64,000 nucleotides of DNA. Source: Otis tarda (taxonomy: Eukaryota > Chordata > Aves > Otidiformes > Otididae). The stretch is taken from the NCBI GenBank assembly GCA_026413225.1, contig CM048554.1, positions 11,362,001-11,426,000 on the forward strand. The letters are read 5' to 3'. The notes beneath the pieces are model-generated. The model saw only the letters and a list, made by a program, of their open reading frames with translations. It ran no database searches and had not been told where the DNA came from. A program made the position numbers and the translations under genes. Of this stretch, positions 9,451 to 20,000 are shown piece by piece; position 1 is the stretch's first letter, and every line of letters starts with the position of its first letter.

Positions 9451-12400
9451 GTGAGTGATGGACTGTGCAGGTGAAGTGCTACTGCAGCAGGTACATCAAG
9501 AGGCAAATACAGACTGTGTTTATACATGCTTAAAGGACAGCCGGAGGTATAACTGAGAAAAGCTGGAGTCTGCTGTGAATTGCCACTGTACTGTAACTTC
9601 GTTCTTCTTTCATTTGAATTTAGCACAGCTTGGTTTAGAGTTTTTGCTTCTGTAGCATCACTGAGTTGCAGTGGTTTAGCTGTAAGGGAAGACCTGTGCT
9701 GAGGTGCTGCGGGTTTTGTGTTAACAGTGTGACAAATCATGTACTTTGCCATCATAATCACTAAGAAGTAATTAAAATGCGAAGTGGAAATCAACAAAGT
9801 TGACTTCTACTTGACCAGTTCATTTATATTCAGCTAGTTGCTTTTGTTTTTAAAAAATTGTGAATATCCACAAGGTCTTGTCTGAAGTAACCTGGCACAT
9901 CTTGTGACTTCCCTAAAATCCTCCCTGTAAATCAGCAAGGCCCTGGAGAGGGAACTTCATCCTCCTGTCCCAAAGCCGGGGCAATCATGTCCAAACCACA
10001 CCTCTCCGATGACAGAGACTACTCAGCCCTCCTGGGCACACCTATCCTGGTACTCAGCTGTCTGTATCACTATGAAATGCAGTCCTAATATCTAGCTGAA
10101 GTCATACTTTCTTCAGTTAGCCATTTACTTCTCATCTACCCACCATGGACATGCAGCTACTTAACTGCTTCTTTCTGCAGCTACCTTCTCATTTCTATAG
10201 TGTATGTTCCCTTGTCTGCTCTTCTGTAAGTAAAACAAATCTAGCTGAACAGATCTGTGTCTGTTTGCGCAAATGTTTATTACAGTAGGTCCCCCCAATT
10301 TCCTTGAGAGGAATTCTAACAGGCAGAGAGGGGAAACCATTTGGGAGGAATGAATACACTAGAAGAGTTTTGGTGTACATTGTGGATTGCCCATTGCTGT
10401 ACTAGAGAGCCCTCATTGATCACACCTAAAGAGCATGTTCTTGAGCATTACAAATGGCAACCCACTGTCCTAGGACTCAGGAGTGATATTGCTGCCCTGC
10501 AAGGATAATTAGGAATTTACCAGCCCAGATTAGCAGATGCCTTGAGAGACGTGAGTATGATTAACTTCATAAATACATACTATGAAATCATGGCCTGTGT
10601 TCTAACTGTAATGTATTTTCCCCGAAGGAAAATATGCATGAGTAAAGAAATCAGAAAGAACTGGATACCAAATGCAGAATGAAAGGAATTTCCTATAAGG
10701 CTGGAGTCTCTCCACATTTTTTTCTGAGTGGTCTTCTCCTTTGAAGAATTAGATGAGGTGTTATTTCTCTTCATTGTATTATCCTCTTATCTCCAAACTC
10801 TGTATCACGTTCCTAAAACACACTAGCACGTATCATGTGCATACATAACATAACATTCCCTAGGAGACTTGTTACTGCTTTATGGTCACTGCAGGTGAAT
10901 GTGTTTATAAAAAGGCAAGCGGCTACTTGAGACAGAGGGAGTATAAGTCAGTATCCACTCCTGTGCCGAAGTGGATTTCTGAGTGTGTTATAGAATAAAA
11001 GAAATTATTTTTCTACAAAGCTGTAAGACCAAAGAACCCTGGAGGTGAATTCAAGCAGTGCTCATAAAGATTGTTTATTATAAAAGTCTCAGTTATCAGA
11101 TGTGGGGGGCCTTTAACATCAGATCTGGGTTAGCTGCTCGAGTCTGCAAATTGGTCTTAAAGCTGTCAGTACCTCCAACTTCACGTTCAGCCTTGCCTCA
11201 AGGAGTCCTAGTTTGAGTGACTGAAAAAAATTGCTAGACAGTCCCTTCTCAGCCGTCTGTCCTGGCAGAAGGTGAGGCGTTGAGATTATTCCTGAATCCC
11301 GCTGACCCTTGCTTGCAGGAGTGTCTGTTGGCAGCAGACGTGGCATAGAAGAGCTCACAGATTGCCCCAGCTTTCGTTGGGCCTAGGGCCTGGCAGCTGT
11401 AGATCAGAAGTACACAAAGCTGCCATAAAGCTGCCACGCACCCAGGGAGTGTTCTGCACTGCTAGGAGGGAGATTTGCAGCCTCAGAGCCTGGATTGACA
11501 GCACTTTTTTCCAGCTGTTACATCCCAAAATCTTGTCCTGGTGAAGGGTGGAGTAAATCAACTGAATAACTTATCCTTCTGTTATTTCCATCCTGTTCTC
11601 AGTGTTTCTTTACTCTGCGAGAGTGAACTTCTGCTGGACAAATATTTTAAAGCAGCTTTCTGCTGTATGCCTTTCAAAGGAGAGAGAAGTGCCAAGTTAA
11701 ACTAAACCTCAGAAAGTCACATTATTTGGGGGAGAAAGCTCATCAACTAGAGTTTCCAGTGCAGTAGGTAAAAAGCTGTAATTCCTTGGGGCTGGCTTAT
11801 TTTTGCTAAGAAGAGAGAAGTAGTGTAGCTGTGTTTTCAGTTCTCTATGATCAGGGTCCTGACAGCACTAGGCAGTCTGCTGAAGTGGATTGAAGATGTA
11901 GTTTATTTTTTTTTCAGGTTAGGAAGAGCCTTAACCTTTCAGATGAAGCAAAGCATACAACTTCACTAGGCACTTCTGTGGTGAGCTTTGTAACTCCTGA
12001 TGCAATGAGAGCTTGATTCTTGTGCAGTCTTGATTTAACTGGGTTCAGTGTGTGCTTAGGAGCTTTGCTGAGTCTAGGCTGAGAAACATTTTTCATGTAG
12101 GAATGCTTCAGAAAAGATAATGACCACAAGAATCTGGGTAGCAGCAAAGGCTTCATCCTGCTTCCTTTGAGCCCCAACTTGTCTCACTTTGACATTAGCA
12201 GAATGTCAAGATGTAGACGTTAGTTGAAGTAGAATTTTTAATCCAACAGATTTGTTCACTTGCTTTTTGCCCCTTGCTGCCTGCCCCTTTTTGCCTATAT
12301 GTAAATGCTTTTCTAGCCCAGGACCCTTCAGATGAATTGTCGGTTGAAAATTCTTTGTTAACTACACCTGGATTTTCAGTCAGAACTTTCATCGAATGTA

Positions 12401-13220
12401 AGTGCTATTTGGTTCATAAGTGTTGGCTGATATTTAGGCTTTTGGGCTGATTAATTTTGCACACTGCTTTCTGGAAACTGCAATACTCCATTGCACAGGC
12501 AAATACTGGTCCAGCGTATGGAAAACGCCTAGTGGTCCAGCTGCTTTGGGGCTCCCAACTAGAGATGCATTAAAAAGAGCTGTTTTTCAGAGTGCCTCCA
12601 CCTTATGAAATGGAAAGTATTCTTGGGTTTTACCAAGGCACTGAGGCCTTTAAAATCATTGCTGAATTTAGAGTACTCATTGATCCACACAGTTCCACGT
12701 TGTCCTCCCAGTATTATTGATCTTAATTATGGCAGTGTGTTATAATCAAGTGGTGCTGGAATAAAGGGCCTAATATGCCATGCAGATGCATCTTGACACT
12801 TGCTCCTGCAGGAGATACCTGAGACTGCACAAGGACATGGTGCTCAGCGTGGCAGAGCTGGCAGTGCTGTACATGCTATGCCCTTACATTAATGTATGCT
12901 GGAGGCATTCCTTACCTGGCATCAACCTTTGCGCTTCTGCAGTAATCCCTTATACACACCACCAATGTGCTCAGAGTGGTTTCCTTCCTGGGGGACCAAG
13001 GTTGAAATAATGCAGGAGTGCTCCCAACAGTAACCAGCTTGTGTTGTGAGCAGAACATCCTCCAGCAGTTAGTGCACTGCATAGGCATGCCTGTGACCTG
13101 ACACTGATACAAGCCACATCACTGGTGAATGTTATGTAGATAAAAAGTCCTAGGACTGCAGTAGATCATGTCAAATCAACCCCCAAGCTTCCCTTCTTTA
13201 TGCCATGCCAGGAAGTGTTG
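9451..13220. other. Noncoding single-copy DNA
   Basis: No recognisable exon, RNA gene or repeat family. Frames are short and interrupted on both strands. A T-rich tract ending in CAG near 11906-11918 resembles an acceptor but has no matching donor with an open frame. Confidence 0.5.
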
Positions 13221-13500
13221 ATCATAGAATCACAGAATAATAGAATGGTTTGGGTTGGCCTGGACCTTTAAAGGTCATCCAGTCCAACTCCTCTGCAAGG
13301 AGCAGGGACATCTCCAACCAGATCAGGTTGCTCAGAGCTCCGTCCAACATGACCGTGAATGTTTCCAGGGATGGAAACCCACCTCTCTGGGCAACCTGTG
13401 CCAATGCTTCACCACCCTCATCATAAAAAAAATTTTCCTAATGTCCAGTCTGAATCTACTCTCTTTTAATTTAAAACCATTTTGCCTTGTCCTGTCATTA
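13221..13500 (-). mobile_element. CR1 LINE 3' end, part of an internally deleted copy
   Basis: The plus strand runs from 'atcatagaatcacagaataa' (complement of the CR1 tail) through 'aaaggtcatccagtccaact', 'ggagcagggacatctccaac' and 'gggatggaaacccacctctc' to 'gccttgtcctgtcatta'. This is the complement of about 280 bp of CR1 3' end in minus orientation. At 13500 it stops matching CR1 3' sequence and joins, in the same orientation, a CR1 ORF2 fragment described next. The tail retains ATTCTATG-like units. Confidence 0.93.
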
Positions 13501-13800
13501 ACTGATTAGCTCACTTGCATTGGTGACCAACAGGTCCAGTATGGCATCTCCTCTAGTAGGGCTGTCTATCACCTGGCTTAAGGAGTTATCCTCAATGCAT
13601 TCTAGGAGTCTCCTGGACTGCAGAAATGCTGTGCTACTTTTCCAGCAGATGTTGGTGTGGTTGAGATTCCCCAGCAGGACAAGAGGCTGCGAGCGTGATG
13701 CCTCCTGTAGTTGGAGTAAGATGCACAGTCCTGATTCAGCTGTGCTACTTAGGGGTGCTGATAGTAGAGCGTACACTGAGACAAACACATAGAAATAATT
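13501..13800 (-). pseudogene. CR1 ORF2 endonuclease-domain remnant
   Basis: The minus-strand translation contains SQPLVLLGNLNHTNICWKSS, then SRRLLECIEDN and [19 protein letters not shown]. This is the late part of the CR1 ORF2 apurinic-type endonuclease domain: the LGDFNHPDICW-like motif, then the 'LLDLVLTN' motif. In a full-length CR1 the reverse transcriptase of some two kilobases follows. Here the frame stops a few codons later, where the sequence joins the CR1 3' end at about 13500. The whole reverse transcriptase is therefore missing. The D of the LGDFN motif is N here, another sign of a dead copy. Upstream similarity fades near 13785-13800. It is a relic and encodes nothing functional. 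Confidence 0.8.
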
Positions 13801-14546
13801 TAGACCAGATGCCAGCAAAAAAGCCCATGGGTTACTCAAGCAATCCTGCTTGCTTCAATTTGGCTGTTTGTCCGGGTGTGAATTTGCAAAAACCCACCCC
13901 ATAGCAGTGTGTCCATACCAACATTGCCAAGCAACTTTCAAAGGATACTTCCTTTGTTCTTTGTGGAAGTAGCAAGGACTTCCTCAACCTTGTGGTGAGA
14001 AGCCAAGAATCAAAATCAGTAGTTTTATTTTTGCTTTTTGGATGGAGTTTGCTCTCATTGGAACAAACTTTGTAGCCCCAGGGAAATTTTGTGGTAAATA
14101 TTACATGTTGGTGGCTTGAAACATGAAGTCTGAGCAATGTGGAGTTTAAAACACAAGGGATAAAGCAGTTGCTTAAAATTTTGCTCCATGAGAAAGTTGG
14201 TAAATTTTTCATACATCACGTAACTTGCAAGAGGAGAGAGGGAAATAAAAGTAGACTATTAAACAGTTTAATGCAGAAATTACTCAACACTTGTTTTTCG
14301 AAGCTTGAAACCAGAAAAACGGTGTTCTGCTCAGTGTTTCCACCGTATCTGTAGACAGGGTGAAATGTCTACAGTCTTGAGAGAAAGCTAGTAAATTTGG
14401 CAGGTTAGCAGGAACATGTCTCCATTGCTTGTGATCCCCAAACACTTCTATACATCGTCATTTGGGGCATTGCTCCTTTCAGCAGCTAGACACAGTCATA
14501 TGTAAAGGTCCCACAGGAAATTCACATTGTTTTCCCACTTGATCTT
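13801..14546. other. Noncoding DNA with a perfect inverted repeat
   Basis: No exon is supported. A 9-bp perfect inverted repeat, CTGTAGACA then TGTCTACAG with an 8-nt spacer, lies at 14349-14374. The right edge (14542-14546, ATCTT) is the left target-site flank of the following LTR. Confidence 0.5.
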
Positions 14547-15690
14547 TGTCGTAGTTCAGCCCCAATCGGGACCAGACTACGCAGTCTCTCTCTCTCTCTC
14601 CCCACCCTCCAAGAGAATAGGGAGAGATAATAGAAGAAAAAACGGCTCGAGGTTTGAGATAAGGACAGGGAGAAATCCTTAAAGTTACCATCACGGGCAA
14701 AACAGACTTGACTTGGGGAAAACTATTCATTTATTTCTAAAACTAGCAGGAGAAAGAGACAGGGAACAAGATAACCTCCCCCCCACTCCTCCCTCTTCCC
14801 AGGCTTAATATTATCTCTACTACCTTCCCCTCCCAAGCGGCACAGGGGGGAAGAGGGAATGGGGGTCGCGGTCAGTTCACCATCACACGTTGTTTTACGC
14901 CGCTGCTTCGTTGTCGGGGGAAGAACTCCTCGCATTCCTCCCCTGCTCCTTCGTGGGGTCCCACCCACAGGCCACAGTGCTTCGTGAAACTGCTCCGGCG
15001 TAGGTCTTCTCTTCCACGGAGTACAGTCTCTCCAGAACGGCTGTCCCAGAGGGCCCTCCATGGGCCACAGCCGCCTTCAGGCATCCACCTCCCCCGGTAC
15101 GGGGTCCTTCACGGGCTACAAGTGGATCTCTGCTCCTCCGTGGCCCTCCATGGGCTGCAGGGGGACAACCAGCTCCACCATGGTCGTCACCACAGGCTGC
15201 AGGGGAATCTTGGCCAGGAGCCGCGTTACTCCTCCCCCTCCTTCTTCACTGACCTTGGCGTCCACAGCCATTTCTCACAAGAAAAATTCTTCACAACAGG
15301 CTGGCAGATGCCTCTCAGGATCTTTTTTACATCTCATTCACTTCTCATCCCCTCTCCACTTCTTGCAGCCAGGCAGGGCCGAGTTGGGCCCAGTCGGCTG
15401 CCCGGTGGGAAGCCAGAGGGTGAGGCCTGCAAGGCCCACAAGGCTCGGGCCTCCCCCTCTCTGCCCCCGCTCAGCTGCTTCACATCTTCTCTTCTTTTTT
15501 CCCCCGTTTTCCCCTTCTTAAATACTTTATCGCAGAGGCATTATCACGGGACATTCTGCTACCAGTTGGCTTGGCCTTGGTCCTCCCTAGGCCTGTCTGA
15601 GTCCACTGGACAAAGGGAAGCGACTTCTAGCAGTTTCCTACAGAAGCTACCACCTTAGGACCAGAACAATCTTACAGTTCGACCTTGACA
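14547..15690 (-). mobile_element. Solo-type endogenous retrovirus LTR
   Basis: On the minus strand the element begins TGTCAAGG at 15690 and ends CTACGACA at 14547, giving the short terminal inverted repeat TGTC/GACA and the usual TG...CA ends. It is flanked by ATCTT (14542-14546) and ATCTC (15691-15695), a 5-bp target-site duplication with one change. At 1,144 bp it is long for an LTR. A TATA-like AT-rich element (complement of 15516-15531) and an AATAAA signal (complement of 14730-14735) mark possible transcription start and polyadenylation sites. The latter is followed by a GA-rich tract (TC)8 on plus at 14585-14600. The sequence is GC-rich with a C/T-rich plus strand and recalls LTRs frequent in bird genomes. 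The 5-bp duplication would fit an ERVL-type element, but class assignment is uncertain. No gag, pol or env sequence flanks it. Frames inside are non-coding by context. Confidence 0.75.
15050..15205. repeat. Degenerate internal repeat inside the LTR
   Basis: A block of the form CCTYCAYGGGCTRCAG recurs at about 15056, 15106, 15146 and 15187, with spacings of 40-50 bp. The 15052-15066 and 15142-15156 copies are 14/15 identical (GGCCCTCCATGGGCC and GGCCCTCCATGGGCT). This is a small, decayed tandem array within the transcribed part of the LTR. Confidence 0.55.
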
Positions 15691-15749
15691 ATCTCTCCAA
15701 ACAGAGGACAGCTAAATTATTAGTGCCATAGAAAAACAGCATTTTCCAG

Positions 15750-15821
15750 GTAGTCAGCTATGCAGATTGGCACAGCTTCCTGGATTGTGAAGGAATAATG
15801 GCAGGTTACACCAGCGTGGAG
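15750..15821 (+). other. Candidate exon next to the LTR, weak
   Basis: The 72-bp interval follows an acceptor-like CATTTTCCAG (15740-15749) and ends at a donor reading GTGGAG|GTGAGTAT (15821/15822). Frame 0 is open for all 24 codons (starts VVSYADWHSFLDCEG) while the other two frames contain stops. The polypyrimidine tract is short. The interval starts only 60 bp past the LTR edge. Open 72-bp intervals with chance splice sites are expected occasionally in 60 kb, so this is a lead and not a gene call. Confidence 0.18.
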
Positions 15822-16102
15822 GTGAGTATATCTGTAACTATAACTGCTAATTCTGATGCACTATATTGTCCTTCTGTAGATTCTAGTGAGGATCCAGTAA
15901 GACTCTACTTCTTTGATTTGTGCAAGTGGGACCAGACTGAAGTATGAAGAGTTCTCATCTCTGCAGCTATTAAATCAATAGAAATACAGTTTCTCAAATA
16001 GTATGTAGAGTTGACAGTTTCTGACATATTAGTATGTCTCTAAAACTCAAGACTGATATATATAACATCTGTTAAACATCTGTGTCATGTCTTTTTTTCC
16101 AG

Positions 16103-16173
16103 GTATCTTTTGGGAGGTGCCTTATATATCTGTTATACACCAAGCCAAAGTAGGAGCAACTGTTCATTCTAAG
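16103..16173 (+). other. Candidate exon with good splice sites, weak
   Basis: A T-rich tract ending in TTTCCAG (to 16102) precedes 71 bp that end at TCTAAG|GTAAAA (16173/16174). One frame is open throughout (after two bases: IFWEVPYISVIHQAKVGATV and three more residues). Joined to the preceding candidate exon in frame 0, translation would stop at TAG 16151-16153. The two together therefore fit a noncoding RNA or a very short C-terminus better than an internal coding pair. No family is recognised. Confidence 0.18.
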
Positions 16174-16448
16174 GTAAAATTCTAATCCCACTGAGAGCAA
16201 GAGATGTTTGGTTCATGTGAGCCAGATTTTTGGCAGGTTTCTTTCAACAGTTATCTACACCAAACTTCACAGCTTGTTTTTTGAGTATATCCCTGAGCTT
16301 CCTCAGTAAGAGGTTGTAATTTATACACCTGGGCCCTGAATGAGCTTTTGGTCACCAGCTATGGTCACTATTTCTGTATGTTCTGCATCACTTCAGACAC
16401 TAATAGTCAGTGTAACCAATGGATCCAAAGGGAGTTTGCTCTTGTTGT

Positions 16449-16520
16449 GGCAATGTAGCTTAGCGGTTAGCGTGCAGGACCAGAAGCACACTGTCTTCCA
16501 CACACAGGATTAAATTAGAG
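16449..16520 (+). pseudogene. tRNA-like relic (tRNA pseudogene or SINE head)
   Basis: GGCAATG is followed by TA and then GCTTAGCGGTTAGCGTGC, which fits acceptor strand, positions 8-9 and a D-arm with an A-box-like TAGCTTAGCGG. About 51 bp after the start of that box comes GGATTAAATTAG, at the expected distance for a decayed B box but a poor match to GGTTCRANNCC. The anticodon and T stems do not pair convincingly. It is best read as a degraded tRNA-derived sequence or a chance match, not a functional tRNA. Confidence 0.22.
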
Positions 16521-19500
16521 TTGTTTTGTGATTAGCATGTTGTGGAGTGAAGAGGGGATGAGATTGCGTTTATAGGAAGTTGAAAACTTAAGCCTGAAAT
16601 ATAAGCGCATACACAGTCTAGGTGGCTTTTCAACTCAGTCCAATAAAACAGAGTTTATCTCCTGTCTGATACTGTTAGCAGAAATTATTAAAAAATATTG
16701 TTTGTTTTAGACAACCCTGTCACTCTTCACTCTTTCCACTCTGGGAACTGGATATAGATGTAGGCTTGTTGATTTGTGCAGCTGAATATTTCATTGCCAG
16801 AGTTCAAAGCTTCATACGGAATGCTCTGGCCAGTATCAAAACTGAATTCCTCCACTAGAAATTCAGAGTAACTTCACTGACTTAAAAAATCTGCTGCTGC
16901 ATTTGCCCTGAGGGGTTTTCACTTCAAGCTATGTGATTTTTCTCAGCTATTTTTCTTAAGCTGGGCGTTTTATAGTTGTTGGGCTCATCCCACAACTATC
17001 TTGGCCCTGTTCTGAAGAGCAGATATAATTTGGGTCCCTCTGCAGTGACAGCTGTGTGAAGATGAATTCCGTATTCTTGTCAGGAGTTCAGTTACTTTGT
17101 AGGCCAGTGCATTTAAAAAGCTGCTGTCAGTCCAGCTGATTAATTTCAATGGGATATCTTGAGTTTTTCCTGTGCTCCTCTTATTTAATTATTTTATTCC
17201 TGCATGTTGGGTAGTGTCTCAGCATAGACAGTGACCTCCAGAATAGCTATTTCTTCTGCCTTTTTGTGACCCCAGTCATACTCCAATGTGAATATTGATT
17301 GCAAAGACACTATCTGGTTTGGTTGGAACCTCCCTATTTGATTGCTCCCTCTGCTTACTAGTTTTGTCAGAGACCTACTGTTTCCCTAGGCGTCTCCCTC
17401 CTGATATCCTTAAGGCATTTTATATTATTTCTTCTGGCAATATATTCTCCTGAATTTTTTCTTTAATATCTCTTTTTCATTTTTCCTGTCAAAGTCTATT
17501 CCATTGTATTAAAGACACATGAACGGGATTTACAGTGCCTGAAATATTATTTTGGCCCTAAAACTCACCTCCTGCCACAGCACTGGAAATTATTGCAACT
17601 TTTCTGTATCTTTACTTTAAAGATCCCATTGAACTCAAGCAAGCATGTGTGGTGTTTTTCTATCAGAAGAATATTTAATTAATCTCTATATAGAGAAGCA
17701 GAGAGTGAAATCCCAGATCGATTCAAATCAGTGGGACTTTCCCTGGGCTCCGGGTGAGACGTGTCTTAATGGTCAGGTTTGTGGTCTGTAGCTGGCTGTC
17801 CAGGGAGGTGAGATGGAAAGCACAAAGCAGGATTTTCACTCCTGTATTCTGGGATGAGAGGCTGAGGTACAACTTGCTACAGCAAGAGGTGGAGGACCTA
17901 CAGGACCAGGTTTTCTTCCTCGGTCTTGCACTGCTCTCCTAAAAGATACTTATTTAAGTTTAATTATAAAATAATAAAGTCCCTCAGGAGCACAGTACTA
18001 TGTGGATGTGTAGTTTTGCTGGTGTATTGCCATTGTATTCGAGGTTCTGGAGATGCCTGTCCATCTGGGACACGCTAAGTCCATAAAGCAACAGATAAGC
18101 TTAAGCTGCAGGCTTATTCAGGTGCTTAAGTGTGTTGCCTTCATGGGGCCTTAATTTCTTGCCTGTGAATTGTGGTGCTGTGTCCCAGAGGAAGTCATCT
18201 GGTTTGGTGACAAGCCCAGCTTATTCTCCCAGCAGAGAAGTTTGCTGAAATAAGGTGGGTTAAAACTGTTTCCCCTACTCCTGTCCCCAGCTGAAGAGCA
18301 GTTCAAACAGTGAAAACTGTCAAGAGTGCTTATTGAGAGAAGCAAGGGTGGAAGCTGAAGATAAGAGCATTTATCTTTATGTCAAAACTACTCAGTGTCT
18401 TTGATGGACTCCCAACATGCTTTAACAAGGAGCTTAGGCTGGAGTCGCTGGAATGCAGAGAGTCCAGGGGCTGGTGTTTATCCTGCTGAAACATGGCATA
18501 CATCGAATCAATTACATGGTGCAAGCGTATTCCCCCCCTGTCACCAGCCAGCATTGCAGGCTTCAGGGAAATATGTTTTCCTAGGTACTAGAGGAGCCTC
18601 CTTCATTTAGATACTGATTTAATGTGAAATGTGTAAAGGGGAGAGCGAGAGAAAGAGGGGGAGAGGGGGATTCTCGTATGTTCTGCAGCAGATTGCCACA
18701 TCGATCTTGTCATTTAGGCAAACACAATTGGACCTGAGGCTATGAGTCTGTGGGATGTGCTTTATTTCTGTCATAAATTGTCAGCCTCAGAGAAGCACAG
18801 GAGAATGAGAGGCATCCTAACAGAGTAGAAAATGTAGTAATAACGGGACCAGCAAGCCATTTAAGAGCAAATCAGCGCAGCTGCCATTTTGGATTGTGCT
18901 CGCTTTCAACCGCTAGAAATGTGCTCTGCCCCCAGTGAAGCGGTGATGGGAAGGACCGGTGTTTCTAGTGGGGCTGCTCCCCTCCGTGCTGCGTGGTGGG
19001 CGTTAAGCAGTTCTGCATGGCTAAGGGTACGTGCGGTCCCAAAGGAGCCCTCGGCCTGTCCCGTGTCTGCCATTGTACCGCTCGTGCTGTGGCTTGCCAA
19101 GCCCTCCCGGCTGCCATGTCTGAGCTGGCTCCTCCGTGAGGATTTCTCCTCTGAGCTGGCACCCTGAAATTATCATCTGTGTTACATATCGTGGATGGCC
19201 AATCTGGGGGCTGATGGGAGCACAGTCAGATTCTGCAGGGACCTAGGCCAGGATCAGAAACTTTCCTGGAATAGTTCTCTCCATCAGGAGTGTGGCTTAA
19301 AACCCTGTTTCTGTTTAAATGACGGCTCTGGGAGGCACTGCGCTGCTGGTGGGAGCCGCAGCGAGACGGTTGGAGTGGCTTCCACCAGAAGGTTCAGTCA
19401 AACAGATATGCTGGCAAACTCTTCCTAATTAATAGCAGGCCGTGGGCGTCCCTCTGCCTGGATGCTTGTACCATGCTGTCTGGAATGCTGTCAGCGCCTT

Positions 19501-20000
19501 GGGATGCTTGTGTTTCTCCCGAGCAGAGTGAAGACACTAGAGAGCGCCATGTATTTGCAGATTTTGACTTGGGAGGCGCAGTCCTGAGGATGCGAGTGCT
19601 CCCTGAGGGGAGGAGGTGGGAGACAACTGTTCTCAGGGCCCAGCCTGGGCTTGCTGCTGTGTGCTGCTGAGGATGAGTTGTGTATGGAGAGGTGGTTTCC
19701 CTCTAGATACCTGTAGCTGTGGGTGCAGTGTAGCTTTGCATTTCCTCCAGCGAGCTCTGTGTCTTTTGGGGGAGAAAAGACAGTTTTGTTCTCAGGAGGA
19801 AATCCCTTTAGTCTCATTTCTAGTAGATACATTTGAACCTGAAGACCTTCCCAGCCTTCTGTGCAAACGTTCCGTCACATCGTCTTGAGCATAGCAACCA
19901 GGAGACGGTACCAGGAGGCGCCTGTCCAGCAATCTGCAATGGGAAGGAAATTCTGAGAGCAGACTAGGGTGCAATGTCTCAGGAGGTATCCTTGAGGCAG
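16521..20000. other. Noncoding single-copy DNA
   Basis: No exon or repeat family is supported. A purine-rich tract of G/A runs lies at about 18637-18672. From about 18890 to 19160 CpG density is modestly raised, producing overlapping open frames on both strands, none with a recognisable domain or splice context. Confidence 0.45.

Noticed and set aside
9360..9797. Minus-strand 145-codon frame
   Set aside because: Starts at TTG, has low-complexity Ala run from the CTG/CAG palindrome, and no recognisable domain.
14984..15658. Plus-strand 224-codon open frame, and shorter frames on both strands
   Set aside because: It lies wholly inside the LTR, antisense to it, begins with GTG rather than ATG and has no domain. 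It reflects GC-rich repeat sequence.
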